Assembly: GCA_012842745.1 (NCBI GenBank)
Contig: DUSF01000037.1
Span: forward strand, 248,001-312,000
Origin: Bacillus sp. (in: firmicutes)
GTDB lineage: Bacteria; Bacillota; Bacilli; Bacillales; Bacillaceae_J
Reading direction: 5' to 3'
Length of the DNA stretch: 64,000 bases
Shown here: one piece after another, positions 7,314 through 15,977 of the stretch
How positions within the stretch are numbered: the first letter of the stretch is position 1
Layout of the letters: the number at the start of each line of letters is the position of its first letter
Notes under the pieces: model-generated
Told to the model about the DNA's origin: nothing
Databases searched by the model: none
The model's input: only the letters and a program-made list of their open reading frames with translations
Program-made: the position numbers and the translations under genes

Positions 7314-9224
7314 TTACGCATTTTGTTTTTCAATTTGCTCAATAAGCTCTGTCAACTGTTCCCAGCGCTCCATTGTTTGCTCTAACTCCACCGTTAACGC
7401 CTGCTCTTTTTCGTATAACGGCTGCACTTTGGCAAAGTCAGCACCAGCACTGACAATTTCTTGTTGGAGACAAGCAATTTCTTCCTCCAACTGCAAGATT
7501 TTATCTTCAATGCCTTCCCATTCTTTTTGCTCTTTGTAGCTTAGCTTTAGCTTTTTCGGCTTAGGCTGCATCGATGAGGAAATCTGGGCCTTCTCTTTTG
7601 CTTCTTCCTTTTTTATTGCTTCTTGTTTACGTTTTTGTTCTTCTAAATATTCACTATAGGAGCCGTAATAAATACGGATATTCCCTTCTCCTTCAAACAC
7701 AAATAAAATATCACTTGTTTTATCTAAAAAATAGCGGTCATGGGAAACGGTGAGAACGACCCCTGGAAAGTCATCTAAATAGTCTTCTAATATTGTCAAC
7801 GTTTCAATATCTAGGTCATTTGTTGGCTCATCTAGTAAAAGGACGTTAGGCTCTGTCATTAATATTTTTAAAAGATACAGCCTTCTTCGTTCGCCACCTG
7901 ACAGCTTTTTAATATATGTGTATTGCATCGCCGGAGAAAATAAAAATCTTTCCAGCATTTGGGTTGCGGTAATTTCCTTGCCGTCAATCGTTTTAATGAC
8001 TTGCGCCGTTTCTTTAATATAATCAATGACGCGCTGCTCCCCGTTCATCTCTTCATTTTCTTGCGTATAATAGGCAATTTTAACAGTTTGGCCGACGTTG
8101 ATTACACCTTCATCTGGGAGAGTTTTTCCAGCGAGTAAATTCAATAGCGACGTTTTTCCCGAGCCATTTGGGCCAACAATGGCAATTCGTTCAAAGGGTT
8201 TCACAATATAAGAGAAGGCGCGGATAACTGTTTTTTGCTCATACTGCTTTGAGATCTTTTCAATTTCAAAAACCTTTTTACCGAGGCGGCTTCCACCAAC
8301 AGCAATATCAAGAGCATCCTTTTTCTGATAGCCAGCTTGACTTTGCAGCTCTTCAAAACGCTGAATTCTCGCTTTTTGCTTCGTAGTTCGGGCTTTGGCT
8401 CCGCGGCGCATCCATGCTAACTCGCGCCTTAATAGGTTTTGTCGTTTATCCTCATTGGCCGCTTCGATTTCTTCACGTATCGCTTTCGCTTCCAAAAAGG
8501 TTGAATAATTTCCTTCATAGCTATACAGATTTCCTTGGTCAAGCTCGAAAATCCGATTTGTCACCCGATCCAAAAAGTAACGATCATGTGTAATAAGCAT
8601 AATCGAGCCTGGATAGCGGGTTATATAGTCCTCCAACCATTCAATTGTTTCAATGTCAAGGTGGTTTGTCGGTTCATCAAGGATTAGGAGGTCTGCCGGC
8701 TGAATAAGGCTCTTTGCAATCGCTACTCGTTTCTTTTGTCCGCCTGACAGCTCCTTGATATGTTGGGAATGGTCTTCGATGCCAAGCTTAGTCAAAATTG
8801 ATTTTGCTTGGGTGCTCGCATCCCATGCATGCATTGCATCCATTTCTTGTTGAACTTTAAAAATCGCATCCTGCTTCCGTTCGTTTTGTGGGTCGGCTTC
8901 GAGAGCAAAGAGTGCTTCTTCATATTTTTTCAGCAAGCGAATGAGTGGTGTGTCTCCATGAAAAATTTCATCTAAAACCGTCCCATTCCCTTCGAATTCC
9001 GGGTTCTGCGCTAAATATTCAATCGTATAAGACTTTGGTTTTATAATTTCCCCTGTATCAGCTGGCTCGAGAGATGCCAATATTTTTAATAATGTTGATT
9101 TTCCAGTGCCATTCACCCCAATAATGCCGATGCGTTGTTTTTCGGCAATACTAAAGGAAATGTCATTAAATAATGTTTTAACGCCAAAGCTTTTTGAAAG
9201 ATTTTCAACTGATAGTATATTCAT
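7314..9224 (-). CDS. yfmR: ABC-F ribosome-associated ATPase YfmR
   Basis: A 636-aa ABC-F protein with two ATPase cassettes and no membrane domain. Walker A motifs read GVNGTGKST and GPNGSGKTS, signatures LSGGQKKR and LSGGERRR, and Walker B LLILDEPTNHLD and VLLLDEPTNDLD. Between them lies the arginine-rich linker (LRRELAWMRRGAKARTTKQ) that reaches into the ribosome in this family. The C-terminal ~90 residues form a charged coiled coil. The sequence agrees with B. subtilis YfmR throughout, which helps ribosomes at difficult stretches. GGAAGG precedes the ATG at 9224; the ATG overlaps the stop of the HD gene (ATGA), so translation is probably coupled. Confidence 0.92.
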   Translation of the reverse strand: MNILSVENLSKSFGVKTLFNDISFSIAEKQRIGIIGVNGTGKSTLLKILASLEPADTGEIIKPKSYTIEYLAQNPEFEGNGTVLDEIFHGDTPLIRLLKKYEEALFALEADPQNERKQDAIFKVQQEMDAMHAWDASTQAKSILTKLGIEDHSQHIKELSGGQKKRVAIAKSLIQPADLLILDEPTNHLDIETIEWLEDYITRYPGSIMLITHDRYFLDRVTNRIFELDQGNLYSYEGNYSTFLEAKAIREEIEAANEDKRQNLLRRELAWMRRGAKARTTKQKARIQRFEELQSQAGYQKKDALDIAVGGSRLGKKVFEIEKISKQYEQKTVIRAFSYIVKPFERIAIVGPNGSGKTSLLNLLAGKTLPDEGVINVGQTVKIAYYTQENEEMNGEQRVIDYIKETAQVIKTIDGKEITATQMLERFLFSPAMQYTYIKKLSGGERRRLYLLKILMTEPNVLLLDEPTNDLDIETLTILEDYLDDFPGVVLTVSHDRYFLDKTSDILFVFEGEGNIRIYYGSYSEYLEEQKRKQEAIKKEEAKEKAQISSSMQPKPKKLKLSYKEQKEWEGIEDKILQLEEEIACLQQEIVSAGADFAKVQPLYEKEQALTVELEQTMERWEQLTELIEQIEKQNA

Positions 9225-9877
9225 TCTAAATTTCCTTCCCATTCATGGTAAAACTTTTGTAAAAATTCCTCCATCAATTGATGACGGGCTTCTGCCATTT
9301 CTTGCGCAGTTTTTGTGTTCATCAGATTTTTCAATTTAAGCAGTTTTTCATAAAAATGGTTAACAGCGGTTGTTTTCTCGCTGCGATATTCTTCTTTTGT
9401 CATTTTCTCACGAGGGCGTATCGCTGGGTCATAAATTAAGTCGCCATGTGCCCCAGCATAGGCAAAAGTTCTTGCAATCCCAATCGCACCAATCGCATCT
9501 AAGCGGTCCGCATCTTGAACAACCTTTCCCTCTAATGTGCGCATCGGTGGATGGTTTCCACCTTTAAAGGACATCGTTGCAATAATTTCGATGATTGTTT
9601 CGATTGTTTCTTCGTCTGCCTGTTGCAAAAGAAGCCACTGTTTTACTCTTTCGAGACCTGCCGCCTCGCCGCCTTCATTTAATTTTTCATCAGCAATATC
9701 GTGCAACAGGGCCGCTAATTCACAAATAAAAACATTGGCACCCTCTTTTTCCGCGATATGCTTCGCCATTTTCGTTACCCGTGCAATATGCCACCAATCG
9801 TGGCCGCTTGCCTCGTTCTCAAGCTCTTTCTTTACAAATAATATCGCCGCTTCAATTAATTTATTTTTGTTGTCCAT
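9221..9877 (-). CDS. HD-domain phosphohydrolase
   Basis: A 218-aa HD superfamily protein of the YedJ type. The metal ligands are visible as H in GHDWWHIARV (near residue 25), the HD pair in LLHDIADEK (near 60) and a later D in VQDADRLDAIG (near 120). Substrate is unknown; the family includes nucleotide and phosphate-ester hydrolases. The start is ATG at 9877, with AAAAGGGGTC 6 nt before it; a longer frame to 9949 has no ribosome binding site. Its stop overlaps the yfmR start, making a two-gene translationally coupled unit. A 20/21-bp repeat array lies upstream. Confidence 0.85.
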   Translation of the reverse strand: MDNKNKLIEAAILFVKKELENEASGHDWWHIARVTKMAKHIAEKEGANVFICELAALLHDIADEKLNEGGEAAGLERVKQWLLLQQADEETIETIIEIIATMSFKGGNHPPMRTLEGKVVQDADRLDAIGAIGIARTFAYAGAHGDLIYDPAIRPREKMTKEEYRSEKTTAVNHFYEKLLKLKNLMNTKTAQEMAEARHQLMEEFLQKFYHEWEGNLE

Positions 9878-9992
9878 GAAGTTGACCCCTTTTAACGATG
9901 GTAAAAGACTTATGTATAATGGAATCTTATCATTTTTTAGCAAAGTCATTCAACCATTACCCAATCCTGCTCATATACTAGTAGAAAAGGAA

Positions 9993-10086
9993 TTTATTGT
10001 CCGCAAATTATGTTTTATTGTCCAGATATTCATTTTATTGTCCGCGGCACAGCATTTATTGTCCAGAAAAAAGTTTTATTGTCCAA
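9993..10086. repeat. 20/21-bp tandem repeat array, family B
   Basis: Five copies of TTTATTGTCC begin at 9993, 10014, 10034, 10055 and 10075, alternating 21 and 20 bp apart, with unit tails alternating GC- and AG-type. The alternating period breaks any reading frame. The array starts 116 bp upstream of the HD gene start. Confidence 0.9.
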
Positions 10087-10110
10087 TTGCCATATTATTG
10101 AAGGGAGTTC

Positions 10111-10356
10111 ATGCCCAGAATGTATCAGCACACTATGATTGGCACAGCATGGCGTGGGCATCACGTCGTTTTACTTAGGTGCAATCCATTTACAAATGAG
10201 TTTCTTAGTATTAGCACAAGTTTTGAAGCACCTACCGAACCTTCTCATATAGCATGCGCAGAAACTCTTTCAAGGTTTTTAAGCATCGGTTATAAAATAA
10301 TGAATGCTACGATGATTTCAGCAACTGAGATTCAGTATGTTCTTACAAAAAAATGA
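10111..10356 (+). CDS. Possible 81-aa protein, function unknown
   Basis: An open frame with GGGAG close upstream (3 nt from the first ATG, 12 nt from the ATG at 10120, starting MYQHTMIG) and a hairpin directly at its stop. The protein has mixed composition (GTAWRGHHVVLLRCNPF, ending EIQYVLTKK) without low-complexity bias, which is unlike a random reading of the neighbouring AT-rich spacer. No domain is recognised. It is convergent with the yfmL gene and could share its terminator. The unusual spacing of the ribosome binding site keeps confidence moderate. Confidence 0.45.
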   Translation: MPRMYQHTMIGTAWRGHHVVLLRCNPFTNEFLSISTSFEAPTEPSHIACAETLSRFLSIGYKIMNATMISATEIQYVLTKK

Positions 10357-10390
10357 ACTCGCTTCAATAACTGAAACGAGTTCATCATTT
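10352..10390. terminator. Terminator hairpin between convergent genes
   Basis: TGAACTCG pairs with CGAGTTCA, flanked by A and T runs on both sides; serves yfmL and probably the small plus-strand frame. Confidence 0.75.
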
Positions 10391-11701
10391 TTATTTTCTT
10401 TTCGCACGAATACCCGTATTTTTGTTCATTCGTTTTTCTTCACCAAAACGGCTATGTCGTCCGGCATCATTCCGCCTAGGTTCAGAAGCACCAGCCTTGG
10501 CCTGCCGCTTTTCCATCTCAGGCTTTTTCTTATTACTTGTCTGACTACCATCAACATCACTTTTTTTCTGATTTTGATTTGGTCGGTCAGCGACGATTTC
10601 CCCACCATATAATTCTTTTTTCGTAATTGCAATGCCTAATTCTTTGCCATATTTCAACAATGTTTTCTCTTCAGTTGGCGTTACCAATGAAATAACGGTA
10701 CCTTTCGCTCCCATTCGGCCTGTCCGGCCGGAGCGGTGAATATATTGCTCGATTTTTTCAGGCATGTCCAAATGGATAACATGGGTAAGCCCTTGAATGT
10801 CCATCCCTCTTGCGGCTATATCTGTTGCTAATAAAAGCGGCAGTTTTCCGCTTCTGAATTGCTGAATGGCACTAGCTCGTTCCTTTTTGCTTGCATCACT
10901 ATGCAAAACACCAATTGGGATTTTTTTATATTTAAATTTCGCTGCCAATTGATCTATATGAAAGGAATCATTAATAAAAATAAGCGCCTTCATCGTTTCA
11001 TCCATTCGATAAATCCTGCGTAAGACCTCCACTTTATCACGGCGGTCGCTTACAAAATAAATATGCTCAACAGCATTATTTTTTTCTCGTTCAATTTGAA
11101 TGAACTTCGGCTCATTCATCACTTTTTTCGCAAACTCCTGAACTTCATCAGAAATCGTTGCCGAAAAAAATAGCACTTGCCGCTCTCGCAATGTTGATTG
11201 AATAACCATTTTCACATCATGGGTCAAGCGCTGCGATATCATTTGGTCAACTTCATCAACAACGATTGTTTTTACTTTATGCATCTTCATTTTTTTCTTA
11301 TCAATTAATTCGTTAATTCTCCCCGGCGTGCCGACAATAATCATTGGATTTTTTTTCAAGCGCTCGATTTGCCGCTTTAACTCAACACCGCCAATAAAAG
11401 CGCCGCTAACGATGCCACTATTCATTGTAAAGGTTTGAACAACTTGATGGATTTGCATCGCTAATTCTCTTGTCGGTGATAAAATAACCGCTTGAATTTC
11501 TTTACTATTTGGGTCAATATTATGTAAAATTGGCAACAAATACGCCAATGTTTTCCCAGTACCTGTTGGTGATTCTGCAACCATATCTATGCCTTCCAAA
11601 ATAGTTGGAATAGCCTTTTCCTGTATAGCTGTCGGTTTGTCAAATCCAGCCTTTTGCCACGCTTCTTTAATGAACGGCTTTGCTTTAGTTAGAAATTCCA
11701 T
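10391..11701 (-). CDS. yfmL: DEAD-box RNA helicase YfmL
   Basis: A 436-aa helicase. Motifs in order: Q motif (GFDKPTAIQ), I (SPTGTGKT), Ia (PTRELA), GG, Ib (TPGR), II (DEVD, a variant of DEAD), III (SAT), IV/V (LATDIAARGMDIQG) and VI (HRSGRTGR). The sequence follows B. subtilis YfmL, which acts in 50S ribosome assembly and cold growth. The B. subtilis protein is about 376 aa; the extra ~60 residues here are a basic, low-complexity tail (rich in K, R, N, Q) that likely binds RNA. GAGGAG precedes the ATG. The nearby yfmR also works on ribosomes. Confidence 0.9.
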   Translation of the reverse strand: MEFLTKAKPFIKEAWQKAGFDKPTAIQEKAIPTILEGIDMVAESPTGTGKTLAYLLPILHNIDPNSKEIQAVILSPTRELAMQIHQVVQTFTMNSGIVSGAFIGGVELKRQIERLKKNPMIIVGTPGRINELIDKKKMKMHKVKTIVVDEVDQMISQRLTHDVKMVIQSTLRERQVLFFSATISDEVQEFAKKVMNEPKFIQIEREKNNAVEHIYFVSDRRDKVEVLRRIYRMDETMKALIFINDSFHIDQLAAKFKYKKIPIGVLHSDASKKERASAIQQFRSGKLPLLLATDIAARGMDIQGLTHVIHLDMPEKIEQYIHRSGRTGRMGAKGTVISLVTPTEEKTLLKYGKELGIAITKKELYGGEIVADRPNQNQKKSDVDGSQTSNKKKPEMEKRQAKAGASEPRRNDAGRHSRFGEEKRMNKNTGIRAKRK

Positions 11702-11746
11702 CTTAATTGCTCCTCGTATAGTAAGTTTAGTGAGTAAAAATGCATT

Positions 11747-12271
11747 TTATAGTATTTCATTCAAACGGTCAATCGATTGAACCATATAATCGACGATAAC
11801 TGGCAAATCGTCAGCTTGAGCCTCGCCAATTTTTCGCGCGAATTTCAAAATGATTGTATCAACCAACCGAGCGGCTTGACCGGGCACATAATCAAATGAT
11901 ACTTTTTGCGTGACCGTTGGTCGATTCCCCCAAATTTCCAACAGGACATGCCAAATCGCCTCACAATCTTCCTCAAGCTGATCTATGGATGTAGAAAAAA
12001 CGACTTCAATATAGCAGCCAATCGATTCGTCAGCCTTTTCCAAAATTTCTGCCGCTAAGTCATCGACACCTGCATAGATTCGAAGTTCACCATGTACAGA
12101 GTCTTCCGCTTGATTGATTGCCCTAAAAGTTATAGCATAATATCTAGACAGTGTAGCGAGATCAATTTGGTCAGTACGATTCATGATTACAATTTCACCT
12201 TGGAGATCAAGATCATAAACTGCCCCTTCAGCGACAACCTTTAAATTGTCAAAAATGGTCGGATCAAACAT
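11747..12271 (-). CDS. 174-aa soluble protein, function unknown
   Basis: An acidic, mixed alpha/beta protein starting MFDPTIFDNLKVVAEGAVYD. No signal peptide, membrane segment, cysteines in pairs or catalytic motif is obvious. GGAAGG lies 6 nt before ATG. It is 45 bp upstream of yfmL on the same strand, probably the first gene of a two-gene transcript. I do not recognise the family. Confidence 0.75.
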   Translation of the reverse strand: MFDPTIFDNLKVVAEGAVYDLDLQGEIVIMNRTDQIDLATLSRYYAITFRAINQAEDSVHGELRIYAGVDDLAAEILEKADESIGCYIEVVFSTSIDQLEEDCEAIWHVLLEIWGNRPTVTQKVSFDYVPGQAARLVDTIILKFARKIGEAQADDLPVIVDYMVQSIDRLNEIL

Positions 12272-12401
12272 TTGATACCTTCCTTTCGAGTTTCTCTAGT
12301 CTATTTTAACAAAATACTGCCATCTTTCGAACTTTTTGATTGAACAATTTTTCTAATGTTCTTATAATAAATGAATCAGATATAAAAGGAAGTGACGAAA
12401 A

Positions 12402-13310
12402 GTGCCGATTAACATACCTAAGGATTTACCAGCTAAAGAAATACTTGAAAGTGAAAATATATTTGTAATGGATGAGGAACGTGCATATCAACAAGATATT
12501 CGTCCTCTAAATATAGTAATCTTAAATTTGATGCCTGAAAAAGAAAAAACTGAAACACAGCTTCTTAGAGTACTTGGTAACTCACCATTACAAGTGAATA
12601 TTACTCTAATGCATCCACAAACGCATCAATCTAAAAATACAAGGCCAGAGCATTTAGAAAATTTCTATCGCACCTTTGATGAAATAAAGGGGCGCAAATT
12701 CGACGGCATGATTATTACAGGGGCGCCAATTGAGCTTTTAGAGTTTGAAGATGTCAATTACTGGGATGAATTAAAAATGATAATGGAATGGACAAAAACA
12801 AATGTAACATCAACACTCCATATATGCTGGGGTGCGCAAGCAGGGCTTTATTATCATTTTGGCATTCCAAAATACGAATTAGATAAAAAGATGTTTGGCA
12901 TCTTTAAGCATAATGTATTAGTTAAGAATTCAAGAATCCTGCGCGGCTTTGATGAAGTGTATCTTGTTCCACATTCACGTCATACAGATGTTAAAAAAGA
13001 GGATATCGATAAAGAGCCAAATCTTGAAATCCTATCTTATTCTAACGAAGCAGGTGTTTGCCTTGTTGCCTCTAAAGATCGCAAACAAATTTTTCTTACT
13101 GGGCATCCAGAATATGAGGCTACAACACTAAAGGACGAATATGTTCGTGATATCAACAAAGGCGCGGATATTGACGTACCTGTTAATTATTTTCCGAACG
13201 ATAACCCAAATGCGGAGCCGCTGAATACGTGGCGTGCACACGCCCATTTGTTCTATACAAATTGGCTAAATTATTACGTGTACCAAGAAACCCCTTATAT
13301 TTGGGAGTGA
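12402..13310 (+). CDS. metA: Homoserine O-acetyltransferase MetA
   Basis: A 302-aa enzyme that acylates homoserine in methionine synthesis. The catalytic cysteine is C142 in HICWGAQAG and the histidine lies in GHPEYE. Residue 111, which sets acyl-CoA choice in this family, is glutamate (TGAPIE, E111), so acetyl-CoA is predicted rather than succinyl-CoA. The start is GTG with AAGGAAGTGA upstream. The 130-bp leader is too short for, and shows no trace of, a SAM riboswitch. A terminator follows at once. Confidence 0.95.
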   Translation: MPINIPKDLPAKEILESENIFVMDEERAYQQDIRPLNIVILNLMPEKEKTETQLLRVLGNSPLQVNITLMHPQTHQSKNTRPEHLENFYRTFDEIKGRKFDGMIITGAPIELLEFEDVNYWDELKMIMEWTKTNVTSTLHICWGAQAGLYYHFGIPKYELDKKMFGIFKHNVLVKNSRILRGFDEVYLVPHSRHTDVKKEDIDKEPNLEILSYSNEAGVCLVASKDRKQIFLTGHPEYEATTLKDEYVRDINKGADIDVPVNYFPNDNPNAEPLNTWRAHAHLFYTNWLNYYVYQETPYIWE

Positions 13311-13329
13311 ACTGACCATCTTTTTTATT

Positions 13330-13361
13330 AAAAATCAGTGCAATAATTTGCACTGATTTTT
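13330..13361. terminator. Terminator after metA
   Basis: AAAAATCAGTGCAA / TTGCACTGATTTTT hairpin with T-rich tail, shared with the convergent 43-aa gene. Confidence 0.85.
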
Positions 13362-13362
13362 A

Positions 13363-13494
13363 TTATTTCTCCTTTTTTTCATCACAGCCAAAACATTTTA
13401 ATTCCCCGTTAGCCTCAACAATCCCATTTAAAAAGCCGTTTTCGCAATAAATTTCTTTTTTACATTCTTGGCATACTCCTACTAATTCTCGCAC
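13363..13494 (-). CDS. 43-aa zinc-ribbon-like protein
   Basis: A small protein beginning MRELVGVCQECKKEIYCENG and ending with CFGCDEKKEK. Two CxxC pairs (VCQEC and CFGC) plus an extra cysteine suggest a single zinc knuckle. GTG start with GGGGAG 6 nt before it. It lies convergent to metA and shares its terminator hairpin. Function unknown; it may be a regulator or a metal-binding adaptor, but nothing in the context decides. Confidence 0.65.
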   Translation of the reverse strand: MRELVGVCQECKKEIYCENGFLNGIVEANGELKCFGCDEKKEK

Positions 13495-13572
13495 TGAAAT
13501 CTCCCCTTTTATTAATTATAATAAATTTTTCCAGTTGTAATAATCAGCTGATGGAATCTATCTATTTACAAA

Positions 13573-13617
13573 AAAAAAGCAAACAAGCCGCTACAAGAGC
13601 AGTCTCGTTTGCTTTTC
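13573..13617 (-). terminator. Terminator of the RraA-like gene
   Basis: AAAAGCAAAC / GTTTGCTTTT stem with a T run on the minus strand, 16 bp past the stop. Confidence 0.8.
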
Positions 13618-13632
13618 GTTTGCCTTTTATTT

Positions 13633-14130
13633 TTATGGTAATGTTAGAGGTGTTGGTGATACGATGACACCATCTTCATCTGCATACACATATTCGCCTG
13701 GTGTCCATGTCACTCCACCAAATTTAGTTTGAGCGTTTGTTTTTCCTTTTCCTTCTTTTTTACTCTTTAATGGCATTGTTCCAATCGCGAACACACCGAT
13801 ATCCATTTGGCCAATTTCACCGCTATCGCGAATTGGGCCATTAACGATAATTCCACCTAATTTGCGATCCACTGCAATCGAAGCTAGAATATCCCCTACT
13901 AATGCGCAGTTTTTAGAACCGCCCCCATTCACAACAAGAACATTGCCCTCCGGAATCGTCTGTAGCATCTCCTTGACTAACACATTGTCTTCAAAAACTT
14001 CAACCGTTGAAATCGGTCCTGAAAACTGTTTTTTTCCACCATAAGATTTAAACTCTAGTTGGCAGATTGAAATGCTATCAGAATATTGATCACATAAATC
14101 TGCTGTTTTTAATGTTTGAACTACTGTCAA
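13633..14130 (-). CDS. RraA-fold protein (RraA / HMG aldolase superfamily)
   Basis: A 165-aa protein of the RraA family ([10 protein letters not shown] at the start, then [15 protein letters not shown] and [10 protein letters not shown]). In E. coli RraA inhibits RNase E, but Bacillaceae lack that enzyme, so this role is unlikely. The RDxxE pattern (RDSGE) needed for metal binding in the related 4-hydroxy-4-methyl-2-oxoglutarate aldolases is present, which makes a lyase or decarboxylase activity possible. TTG start with GGGGGG 7 nt before it. Often mis-annotated as a menaquinone methyltransferase. A 52-bp repeat array lies upstream. Confidence 0.85.
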   Translation of the reverse strand: MTVVQTLKTADLCDQYSDSISICQLEFKSYGGKKQFSGPISTVEVFEDNVLVKEMLQTIPEGNVLVVNGGGSKNCALVGDILASIAVDRKLGGIIVNGPIRDSGEIGQMDIGVFAIGTMPLKSKKEGKGKTNAQTKFGGVTWTPGEYVYADEDGVIVSPTPLTLP

Positions 14131-14232
14131 CTATAAGCCCCCCATTTTTTACTATTTTTATTCTACATAATTATACTACCATTTTGAATTTTGTGTTAAT
14201 AGTATTTTTGTGTAGATTCTTATTGCGTTGCT

Positions 14233-14379
14233 CTAGTGACCGTGTTTACTTATTTTTGCTAGTTTCGGTCACTAGTACCGCTTTCTAGTGACCGTGCTCC
14301 ATCTTTTTCGCTGTTCTCGGGCACTAGTGACACTTTCTAGTGACCGCTCTTCTTCTTTTTTGCTAGTTTCGGTCACTGG
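14233..14379. repeat. 52-bp tandem repeat array with inverted halves, family C
   Basis: Three units start at 14233, 14285 and 14337, exactly 52 bp apart. Each opens with CTAGTGACCG and carries its inverted copy (CGGTCACTAG, or a close variant) at unit positions 34-43, so each unit can form a hairpin with a pyrimidine-rich loop. It lies 103 bp upstream of the RraA-like gene start and just past the stop of the FAD enzyme. Confidence 0.9.
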
Positions 14380-14404
14380 ATCAAAATTTTATATTTTCCT
14401 ACCT

Positions 14405-15841
14405 TTAATTAATCTTTTCTACAATATCCCTAGCGAGCCATACACCACAGGCGCTTGCTTGAGCAAGGCCGCGTGTTATACCTGCACCATCGCCCCCTAA
14501 GTACAATCCTGAAATCTCTGACTCAAACTTGTCATTTAAATTTGGTCTTGCGGAGTAAAATTTCGCTTCAACACCATAGAATAAAGTATGTTCAGAAGCT
14601 ATCCCCGGCGTTACATAATTCAATGCTTCTGTCATCTCAATTAAACTTTTCATCGTATTATATGGCAACACTAAACCTAAATCCCCTGGAACCGCTTCTT
14701 TCAGCGTTGGCTCAATAAATCCTTCCTTAATCCGTTTTTCTGTAGAACGGCGCCCCTTTAAAATATCACCGTATTTCTGAACGATAATGCCGCCCCCTGA
14801 CAGTTGATTTGCTAGAGTTGACACTTCATGTGCATATTCGGTCGGCTTATTAAATGGCTCAGAGAATTTATGAGAGACTAACAAGGCAAAGTTCGTATTT
14901 CGGCTACCCCGTTTTGGATCTTTATAGGCATGTCCATTTGCTAACATAATCCCTGTATGATTTTCAACAACAACATGCCCCGAAGGATTGCTGCAAAACG
15001 TCCTCACTGTAGTCCCAACAGAAGTATTAAAAACAAACTTTCCTTCGTATAAATGTGTGTTAATTTCCTCCATCACAATATCAGTTGTTTCAACGCGGAC
15101 ACCGATATCAACCTGATTATTGAACATTGTCACACGACGCTTTTTCAAAATTTTCGTCAACCATGCTGAGCCATCACGACCTGGAACGATGACTACTTTT
15201 TTCGCATGTAAAACGTTGCCGTCTTTTAGCTCAATACCAGTTACTTCATAGCCGTCGCTAGTTTTCTCCGTTACAATATCCTCAACTTCTGACTTAAAGC
15301 GCATCTCAATCTTATCTTTTAAGTATTCATATATTCTTTGCAAAATTTCAAGGTTTTGCTCTGTCCCTAAGTGGCGTACTTGCGCCCTTAAAAGCTTTAA
15401 ACCAGCAGCATAGCCGCGGCGTTCAATTTCCTTTACTTCAGGTGTCAATGGGTCTGTAATTGACTCTGTGGCACCATGGCTTAAATTAATTTCATCGACA
15501 TACTTTATTAAATCGACTACTTCTGATGGTGGTAAATAATCGGTCATCCAGCCACCAAACTCACTAGTAATGTTGAATTTTCCATCGGAATAAGCACCCG
15601 CACCGCCAAAACCGTTCGTAATCGAGCAAGCTGGTAAACAACCGGCATAATCCTTTCTGCCAGCTGCCGGTGGGCATAACTGAGTCTTTTTTTCTAATAT
15701 TGGGCAGCGTCTGCTATAAATATCATGGCCTTTATCTATTAATAAAACGTTTGCATTTGGCATTTTTAAAGTAAGTTCATAACAAGCAAAAATTCCCGCA
15801 GGCCCTGCCCCAACAACGATTACATCAAAATTGTTTTGCAT
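14405..15841 (-). CDS. FAD-dependent oxidoreductase (COG2509-type)
   Basis: A 478-aa flavoprotein. The N-terminal dinucleotide-binding motif is VVGAGPAGIFA (about residues 9-19). A cysteine-bearing stretch (RRCPILE, QLCPPAAG, GCLPACSITNGFGGAG) and the closing GGDGAGITRGL that contacts FAD are typical of the uncharacterized FAD-dependent dehydrogenase group COG2509. The extra cysteines could be redox-active but this is not shown. The ATG at 15841 has GGAGGG 6 nt upstream; the longer frame starts in the leader. No partner gene is adjacent; substrate unknown. Confidence 0.85.
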   Translation of the reverse strand: MQNNFDVIVVGAGPAGIFACYELTLKMPNANVLLIDKGHDIYSRRCPILEKKTQLCPPAAGRKDYAGCLPACSITNGFGGAGAYSDGKFNITSEFGGWMTDYLPPSEVVDLIKYVDEINLSHGATESITDPLTPEVKEIERRGYAAGLKLLRAQVRHLGTEQNLEILQRIYEYLKDKIEMRFKSEVEDIVTEKTSDGYEVTGIELKDGNVLHAKKVVIVPGRDGSAWLTKILKKRRVTMFNNQVDIGVRVETTDIVMEEINTHLYEGKFVFNTSVGTTVRTFCSNPSGHVVVENHTGIMLANGHAYKDPKRGSRNTNFALLVSHKFSEPFNKPTEYAHEVSTLANQLSGGGIIVQKYGDILKGRRSTEKRIKEGFIEPTLKEAVPGDLGLVLPYNTMKSLIEMTEALNYVTPGIASEHTLFYGVEAKFYSARPNLNDKFESEISGLYLGGDGAGITRGLAQASACGVWLARDIVEKIN

Positions 15842-15907
15842 CAAAATCCCTCCGTCATTTCTTACAATTCTTAAATAATATATCAAAATATCAAAATGAC
15901 GTCAATT

Positions 15908-15957
15908 CAAAAAGACGAACATTATTATAACAGACAACAATAATGTTCGTCTTTTTA
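15908..15957 (-). terminator. Terminator of the nucleotidyltransferase gene
   Basis: AAAAGACGAACATTATT pairs with its complement around a 12-nt loop, ending in T5. Confidence 0.9.
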
Positions 15958-15977
15958 AAAGAATAAGTTATTACAAT

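Noticed and set aside
9993-10086. Possible CRISPR array
   Set aside because: Words of 10 bp with 10-11 bp fillers are far too short, and no cas genes are near.
12272-12401. SAM riboswitch before metA
   Set aside because: Leader is only 130 bp and lacks the conserved stems and a terminator.
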